Both the position numbers and the translations under genes were made by a program. A DNA stretch of 64,000 bases, taken from Pleurotus djamor (lineage: Eukaryota; Basidiomycota; Agaricomycetes; Agaricales; Pleurotaceae). The DNA is taken from positions 1-64,000 of the forward strand of contig JAPEVF010000038.1 of assembly GCA_029747585.1 (NCBI GenBank), given 5' to 3'. This document shows positions 55,292-64,000 of this stretch, piece by piece; positions within the stretch are counted from its first letter, which is position 1; each line of letters starts with the position of its first letter. The notes under the pieces were generated by a model. That model ran no database searches. It was not told the DNA's origin and worked only from the letters and a program-made list of their open reading frames with translations.

Positions 55292-57204
55292 CTAANCCAG
55301 CCGTAGCACAGCTACTGATTCTACATGGGCAGTTTGCGGAAACAAGTCAAAGCCCCGCAGGCTCTCCAAAACGTATCTTCTCCCTGGTTCATCATCCTGG
55401 GTCTTTTTCAAGATAATTCCAACATCTCTAGCCTGCGTATGAACATTGCAGCTGACATACACCACGGTTTTACACCTGAAATCCAGCAGCTGCCGAATGA
55501 AGTTCTCATCACAACCCTTCCGCGGTGGGTCTATGATGAGGACAGTATGTTCAGGTGGAAACGATTGCACCGTAGCGAAGATATCTGCTGCGTCGCCAGC
55601 GCGGAACGTGCATTTGCCTTCAGGAAGCTTGTTCAGCTGTGCATTGTGGGTAGCGAAGCGGATTGAGTCAGCGGAGAGTTCGATCCCTGTGACGACATCG
55701 AAATGAGAGGAAAGGGTGATGGCAAAGAGCCCTGCGCCACAGTAGGCATCAACGAGATGCGTAGGTTTGGCTTCCGNAGACAGGGACTCGGGGAATATGG
55801 CAGAGCGGACGTAATCCGTGAGTGGGACAAGTACGGAGTTGTTGTTCTGGAAGAACGACCCGGCTTGGTAGTCGAATAACATGTCACCGACGCGTTCTCG
55901 GACGGTGGCTTTGTGATTTGTGATGCAGACGTGTTTGGTTAAAGAGTCAGCTAATGTATCCACGGGATCGGGTGTGATTTCAATTGAATCTCGAAGTAAG
56001 AGCGATACGCCGCGTTTATAGGTGTCGAGCTTGCTATGGAGAATGTTAGAGTTATTGCAGCGAAGCTCAAAATTCGAGCTCACCTAACAACATCTTGGCG
56101 GATAGGACCTATGGCATCTCGCACGGTCTTGGTGGCAATGGGGCAGTCCTGTACACGATTCAGCAAATGCCTTCTTGGGGGATCGTCAAGAGCTGCACAC
56201 CTCGATGTCCATGGTAGATCTCGTTCCTATTTTGTTGAACCCAATCTTCAGCCAGTCTGGCTTCGTTTGTTCGGGGTCGACTGGTGCCTTCCGTTTGCTT
56301 TGATGGGGCACTTCGAAATGGGGTGTTATTTTTGTGCGATATTCGTACTGGAGGGGCGATCCTATTGTAGAGCCAATCTCTGGTACAGCAGAGTCTGAGA
56401 GTTCTAAAAACGATACCTGTGAAGATTGACTCAAAAACAGGACATAATTGACGCGTACCAGAGAAATTTTGGAATGCTTTCACAACAACATCGCGCTTAA
56501 GATCCAACTGCGACTCATAGGAGAGCATCTGGTACTGACAGCCAGCGCAGGTGCCGAAGTACTTGCATTGTACCCTCGTTTCGTCGCGTAACTCCGGATT
56601 TGGAGTGACTATTTCGACCAGGTCTGCAAGGGAATATAGCTGCATGTTCTTGTATACCCGTACGCGAACTTTCTCCTTTGGTAGCGAGAAGGGGACGACC
56701 ACGACCCATGGNGGATGNGGAGCGGGTGCCAGAGCCAGCCCATCACCTGAGAAACTGCGTCATGGGTACCCCGAAAAGTTGGAAAGACAGAATGAAAAAC
56801 TTACCTCCAGGCGATATTGAGTGTATTTCTAGCTCAAGTTCATCGTGAAATTTGAACGGTGATTCTCCTTCCTTCCCCTCTTCTATTATCTTCTCTGCTA
56901 CGTCCTTGCCTATTAAGCTAATCACGTCTCGATGAAGCACATCGTCGGCAGAATAAGGTACGGGTGCTAGATCGCGTTTGCGGGCTGCGCGACTCTTCTT
57001 GCCTTTCTTGCCCTGGTCTAGGCGTGGCTTTTTGCGCTGCGGATTCTCGTCGGATTCTGGCAGGGGTCGAGTTTTCCCAATGGTTTCCTCGGGAGCAGAC
57101 ATTTTTTGATATTTTAGGCCGATAAATGCAGGTTTGGTGAGACGCTGGATGGAATATGAGCGATACGGGGTTCTGAGGAGAGATCTTCGGAGCACTTGCA
57201 TCAA
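55292..57204 (-). CDS. TRM2: tRNA (uracil-5-)-methyltransferase Trm2
   Basis: Makes m5U54 in the T loop of tRNA. The N-terminus MMQVLRRSLLRTPYRSYSIQ is a plausible mitochondrial signal; an internal Met (MSAPEETIGK) would give a nuclear/cytosolic form. Then KKPRLDQGKKGKKSRAARKR, LIGKDVAEKIIEEG and, after an intron, LALAPAP. The TRAM-like and catalytic domains follow: QCKYFGTCAGCQYQML (iron-sulfur-type cysteines), GSPLQYEYRTKITPHF and GFNKIGT. QAGSFFQNNNSVL, the SAM motif VDAYCGAGLFA, VTGIELS, VLIIDPPRKGCDE and the catalytic cysteine in VYVSCNVHTQARD come last. It ends AVLRL at 55292. Ns at 55296, 55797, 56712 and 56718 touch the coding sequence. Convergent with nothing; the CNNM gene follows on the same strand almost without spacing. 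Confidence 0.95.
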
Positions 57205-57405
57205 ACGATGAGAGACCTGCGGGCTCTGGTCGCACCAGACGATGACCAGATAAAGTTGGCAAGAAAGTGAGAGGTAAACTGGTAAATCCTCCTCTGCTTT
57301 GATTCAATGATTTATTGACTGTGAGAAACTTGACTCGCACGGTCTCAAGCTCAGTCCATGCGATTCAAGCAATCTCCTTTGTCCTGAGTACCTTACACGT
57401 CCACT

Positions 57406-58807
57406 ATGACAAGCCATCGACAGCATTCCTATCGTGAACGGGACGAGAAGGGCGAGCATGAAACTCATGGGCGAAGACTTCGTGAAGGTGAGTTGTCGGA
57501 AATCTTTAAAGTGACTTAGACTCATAGGTTACCAATTGATGTCGCCGACATTTCTCATGGCGACAACGACTCATGATCCGCGGGTATTCACATCCTACAC
57601 CAATGCGCTTGCACTCACTGGACATATATGCGCCACCAATCAGGTCGTGAATATGAGAGTGAACACCACAGAGCTAGAGGACGTAGCAGGTAGAGTCGTG
57701 TGATGTTGGTCATACGCCAATATCCTCTGAACTTGGCCTACAGAGATGAAAGACCGCATTTATCCAAAGAGGCGTCCCCACGCCGTGATACCTTGTTTGA
57801 ACCTGACAAACGGCGACCTCGCAGTCACTCTGAGGATACAGAGGATCACCACGACAGAAAGGACTCGCATCGCGGAAGACACGACGGCTCTGGACACCAT
57901 CATCATCATAGCCGCAGTAGACGCGCTCATGAAGACCATACACCTCATGTGAAGGATCGTGACTACGATAGAGGACGAGGCGCGAACCGAGGGGGACTTG
58001 GTGACAAGGACGTCCATTCAGCTAGGTATGTTGTCTATAGATTGAACGTCTATATCCTCAGAAAAGCCTGACAAGTTTCCCAAGACCTCGAAATATCAGC
58101 CCACACAGGCGCGACAACGATGACAGGGATCATCGTGACAGAAGAGTAGTATGTTGGATCGCCGGACATACCACTCATGCCACTCTGACCCCAACTTGAA
58201 CTAGCGCTCCCGCTCCCCACACCTGCATGAAAGTGGCACCGCAAATCGTCACAGTCACAGAGAACATGAGGAACATACGGTGCGATCTAATCCCTGGTCA
58301 GACGAAGCAAAGCTAACATTTTGAGGCATCCCAACAATGTATTACATCATTATCAACGTCTCCAGGGGACTCGCAGCAAGCATCCTAGGCGCGAACGTTC
58401 CCCGTCCTCTACCTCTGCTTCATCGGAGTTTTCCTCAGATTCCAATCACTCGAGACGCCCTGTGAAACGTTCACGCCATCATCACCGCTCTAGGTCTCGT
58501 TCGCCTTCACGCCACGCGAAGCGTTCAAAGCGCGAACGACATGACTCCGGTAGCGACGATGAATCGGAACGCCGTCGCAAGAAGCGCAAGGATAAAAAGC
58601 GGAAAGAAGGGAAAGGTAGGCATGCTGATGAGAAGCGCAGCGTTTTGACGGGAAAGAAGGTAAGCACCGCTCTCACATCCTAGAGGCGCGACCAGATATT
58701 GACTCTCTGAGTAGATTAAGTTGAAGGTCCATATGGATAAGGAAGACCACGAGCGTGACGCTAACAGACGCGATCTACTTCAGTTCCTTAACTCAGCTTT
58801 TGAATAA
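57406..58807 (+). CDS. RS-rich nuclear protein of unknown function
   Basis: Start MTSHRQHSYRERDEKGEHET. Seven or so exons give a protein built almost entirely of Arg, Ser, His, Asp and Glu: REYESEHHRARGRSR, DERPHLSKEASPRRD, GHHHHHSRSRRAHED, RSRSPHLHESGTANRHSH and a strong RS block SRHHHRSRSRSPSRHAKRSK-like stretch. A Lys-rich part (RRRKKRKDKKRKEGKGRH) follows, and the last exon reads IKLKVHMDKEDHERDANRRD and LLQFLNSAFE. RS repeats usually mean splicing speckle or mRNA-processing proteins. The conserved-looking C-terminal end (after KK|IKLKV) supports a real gene. Divergent from Trm2 (about 200 bp between starts), convergent-free with the alpha-glucosidase downstream on the same strand. No named domain. 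Confidence 0.75.
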
Positions 58808-58979
58808 ATCGTATTGAAGCCCTTCCCCGCCTTCAAATCTTTCATTTCTCGTCAGACGTCGAATAAGCGAATGTACAAGAGCCTCATGTTCTGTGTTATC
58901 ATTACGTGAGGCTTTCTCGCAGACAACGGGCCGTCGCCCGTGGGGTCAGATCCACATAAAAACCAAGCTTCGATGATAA

Positions 58980-61429
<2,450 letters not shown>

Positions 61430-61669
61430 TCTATTTTACGGAAATGCGACCAATGTAAAAAAATTCCTCGCCAAAAGCTCTTCCTCCTTGTGTCCATAGG
61501 TCGTTTCCTGGCAAAGATGTACTTGAATGAGCTTGTGTAGCTTGCTTGCCATTGAGATGAGGTGAATATACCCCGCCCTTTGTGTTCAAAGGGATGGGCT
61601 GGGTGTGGCTGAACCAACATCTCAATACCGGTACTTTCGCCAAGAGGGTCCCGACATTGCAGGACTCGC

Positions 61670-61677
61670 CTTGCCTC
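61670..61677. repeat. 8-bp target-site duplication, left copy
   Basis: CTTGCCTC directly precedes the hAT-like element and recurs at 62624-62631. Confidence 0.72.
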
Positions 61678-61983
61678 CAAGGGGCGTCCGGCTTTAGAGT
61701 AGAGAAAAACAACCATCCTCGAGTACCCCCCTTCAACCCTGAAAAACACAGCCACAACACTTTTCCTAACAAAAACTCGCAAAATGTTCAAAATGTTGAG
61801 GAAGTCATTAGTTGAGGTTGGTTCGGAGGTTCATAAACCGACTGGGAAGGTATGAAATTGGGGGGGTGTCCGCCTCTAACTAAAGCTAATTTGATGATGC
61901 AAACAATACCGGATGACCCCAAGATAATAGGAGAGGCTCTGAGGAAGACGTTTGCTCACTCTCGACTCCATTTAGAAAGTAAG

Positions 61984-62173
61984 GTTGGTAAGCAACGGAG
62001 AGTGAAAGTGTGGTGAGAGGAGTAGGTGATGGGAAAGTTTAACTAGATCGGGAGTCAGCCGGTGCAGGTGGTCATATATTGGTGGTGACTAAAGGTGAGG
62101 ACAGAAGCAATGGTCTAGCGGTTTCAGCGTCTGACCTTTAATTTTGCTACCCACGAGGTCCCAAGTTCGAACC
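61984..62173 (+). repeat. left arm of the nested inverted repeat, tRNA-like
   Basis: Matches the reverse complement of 62290-62483 apart from a 4-nt indel. It contains a D-arm/A-box-like word (TGGTCTAGCGGT, about 62111) and ends in a T-arm/B-box-like word (AGTTCGAACC), spaced as in a tRNA gene, but no full cloverleaf forms. Confidence 0.88.
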
Positions 62174-62289
62174 CTCGTCGGGGCTCTGATTCCCAAAATG
62201 ATGGCGCATAATTCTATTTTACCAAAAATCTGACAATGACGATAATCGATAATTGTGATGTGTTTCAATAAAAGTTCCAACCCCGTCAA

Positions 62290-62483
62290 GGTTCGAACTT
62301 GGGACCTCGTGGGTAGCAAAATTAAAGGTCAGACGCTGAAACCGCTAGACCATTGCTTCTGTCCTCACCTTTAGTCACCACCAATATATGACCACCTGCA
62401 CCGGCTGACTCCCGATCTAGTTAAACTTTCCCATCACCTACTCCTCTCACCACACTCAGTTTCACTCTCCGTTGCTTACCAAC
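62290..62483 (-). repeat. right arm of the nested inverted repeat, tRNA-like
   Basis: Reverse complement of 61984-62173 with a 4-nt insertion. The two arms are separated by about 116 nt, so a transcript through the element would fold into a long hairpin. Confidence 0.88.
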
Positions 62484-62623
62484 GCCAACGGTGAACTCAA
62501 GCAAACTCGTAATAAGTCGGTGATCACCCCATAACAAGTCAACAGCGGTCGGTTAAGGTTGGGGTACAGCCACAACAGTTTTGGGGGGTTGTTTTTCTCT
62601 ACTCTAAAGCCGGACGCCCCTTG

Positions 62624-63382
62624 CTTGCCTCCAGCCCATGATATTTCCAACAATGGCTCCACCGACTGTTTCGAGCAGATCGCATCGGAGGCCTCCCCAG
62701 TGTGTAGCCAGGAGGCGCTACACAATAGATCCTACGACCCCCTCAATATGTGTCCCTTCACACAGCTAGCACAGGCGACCGCAAATTCCCTCGCCTCGGA
62801 CTTGGGAAGATGGACTACGTGTGGGCCTTTGGAATATGCGATGTGGGGCATTCAAGGGGACGGAGACTCTGGGGTCGACGAGAGATAGAACGGAAAGCTG
62901 CTGAGGAACTAAAGGCGAGAACCAAGGACTTTATATAGGGCTTCGGAATGGACAAAATAAGTGCCAACACCGGGCTGTGTTGGTTAACCACAGCGCGGGG
63001 GCGACGCGATCAAGAAACGTGACAATTTTACTCCTAGCCCCTAGTGAGCATCGATGAGGCAAGTTAATCGAGTCCATGTTAGACTTTTCATGGCAGTATT
63101 TCGACATGCGATGAAGAAGTAATATCAATAAATACGAAGTCCTTGAAGAAACAGGCTCTCCGTTGCTGTTGAACGTTGAACTAGGATGGCGAAACGAGGA
63201 ACCTCAGACCCAAGGGACTGGTGTCGGACTTAGGGTTACACTCCGCAGTCAAAAATAACATTTCCTTCCAAGATCACGGTGAGCTTCTCCCGTCGCATTC
63301 AATTCAACAACGATACTACAAGCCTATTTCAAACAACCACTCCTTTCCTATTCAGTCATCTACGTCCTTGCATCTCTGATAT
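62624..63382. other. intergenic region
   Basis: No gene is supported; the 62559-62888 open frame starts inside the transposon end. Confidence 0.5.
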
Positions 63383-64000
63383 TCAAGGCACTCTGATGGA
63401 CGCTGTGCCTGGGGTGAAACAGAAGTTGTTATTCAACCTGGTTCCACACTGGTTGAACGTGTTGCAAGATCCAGAACACCCAGATCGGTCGCAGAAGGTC
63501 ACTTGAGTGGTTGCGCTGAGACAATTGGTGTTGGGCGCACTCAAGCAGGCGTTGGAGCCAGTAAAGGTAGTGCAGGGAGGATTACAATTATTCCCGTTTC
63601 GGTTGCTGCAGAACGTCACAGTCGTCAACTGCGCATCGCGACTTGCGAGGGGGTTATCCCTAAGGTCGAGCTTCTCGCCGATGAACTTGAACTCCCCGCC
63701 TTGCGCTTGGGAGGTACGAATCCAGTTCTTCATCTCCTCAAGGGTCATGAGGTTGACCAAAGGAGACGCATTGGGGCTCTACCAGTAGATTAGCCGACTC
63801 GGCAACGAAAAGGCGGTGCCGTCGGTCAATCGAGACATACCTCCACATTGACGGCGTCAGGCTACAGTAAGCTAGCTGTCAGAGTCTGCAAACCGTCTGT
63901 GAATGAGGGGTGGACGTTACCTCGATATTGACAACTGGGTTGGCACCAGCCATAATGGCCAAAGCTGAAGTCGTGAAGACGATGAGTTTAGAGAAAGACG
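63383..64000 (-). CDS. small cysteine-rich secreted protein, 5' end outside the window
   Basis: Three exons: 63921 to the window end, 63841-63861 and 63383-63778. The first visible residues (SFSKLIVFTTSALAIMAGAN) are the main part of a signal peptide, so only a few codons are missing. The mature protein has a short helical part (TLEEMKNWIRTSQAQ) and then ten or more cysteines in a Thr/Asn/Gly-rich domain: TFCSNRNGNNCNPPCTTF, NACLSAPNTNC and QVTFCDRSGCSGSCNTFNQC. It ends TASIRVP. This pattern suits a disulfide-stabilised extracellular protein of the type found in many Agaricomycetes. The function is unknown. The 21-nt middle exon encodes PDAVNVE. Confidence 0.85.

Larger units (their letters stand above)
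61678..62623. mobile_element. hAT-like non-autonomous element with internal 190-bp inverted repeat
   Basis: Perfect 36-bp terminal inverted repeats (61678-61713 and 62588-62623, starting CAAGGGGCGTCCGG) and an 8-bp flanking duplication CTTGCCTC fit the hAT superfamily. The 946-bp element has no transposase frame. Nested inside is a second, much longer inverted repeat (61984-62173 against 62290-62483). It lies about 250 bp behind the alpha-glucosidase stop codon. Confidence 0.8.

Noticed and set aside
62100..62340. Two tRNA genes in inverted orientation
   Set aside because: A-box and B-box words are present, but acceptor stem and anticodon stem do not pair, so they are tRNA-like repeats and not tRNA genes.

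Overview
The window looks like chromosomal DNA of a filamentous basidiomycete, most likely an Agaricomycete. Most genes are split by many short introns (about 50-60 nt, GT...AG, often with a CTAAC-type branch sequence). tRNA genes are scattered and two of the three carry introns. The protein set is typical of wood- or litter-decay mushrooms: a GH5 cellulase with CBM1, small secreted proteins, TAM-type methyltransferases, arrays of F-box/LRR paralogues and an ENA-type P-ATPase. About twenty isolated N bases and several one-base reading-frame breaks show that this is draft-quality sequence, so single disruptions must be read with care.

Layout. 1-14,100: the 3' end of a DUF5648-type repeat protein, adenosine kinase, tRNA-Ile, an SH3 adaptor protein, an unknown minus-strand gene, tRNA-Thr, an ENA-type cation P-ATPase and an Aro8-type aminotransferase. 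14,100-24,000: an unknown gene with frame breaks, tRNA-Trp, a secreted GH5 endoglucanase, a small secreted protein, a decayed 2OG-Fe(II) oxygenase, a TIR element and a C-terminally truncated histidine phosphatase. 24,000-24,722: a very young MULE-like non-autonomous transposon. 24,700-31,400: about 6.7 kb with no convincing gene, containing a diverged tandem duplication. 31,400-39,300: a SAM methyltransferase, a broken gene with an in-frame stop, a fragmented RS-rich gene and a well-spliced unknown gene. 39,300-51,300: four paralogous F-box-like/LRR genes (one with a nonsense codon) and one classical F-box gene, enclosing a 2OG dioxygenase and a short-chain dehydrogenase. 51,300-61,430: housekeeping genes: ChaC-type gamma-glutamylcyclotransferase, a CNNM/Mam3-like membrane protein, Trm2 tRNA methyltransferase, an RS-rich nuclear protein and a GH13 alpha-glucosidase. 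61,678-62,623: a hAT-like non-autonomous element with a 190-bp internal inverted repeat. 63,383-64,000: the start of another small cysteine-rich secreted protein gene, cut by the window end.

There is no obvious single pathway. Carbohydrate use (GH5, GH13) and secreted small proteins fit a saprotroph. The F-box/LRR block is the main accessory feature. The best candidates for new biology are the recent MULE-like insertion, the hAT-like element with its tRNA-like hairpin arms, and the inverted duplication inside the F-box cluster.
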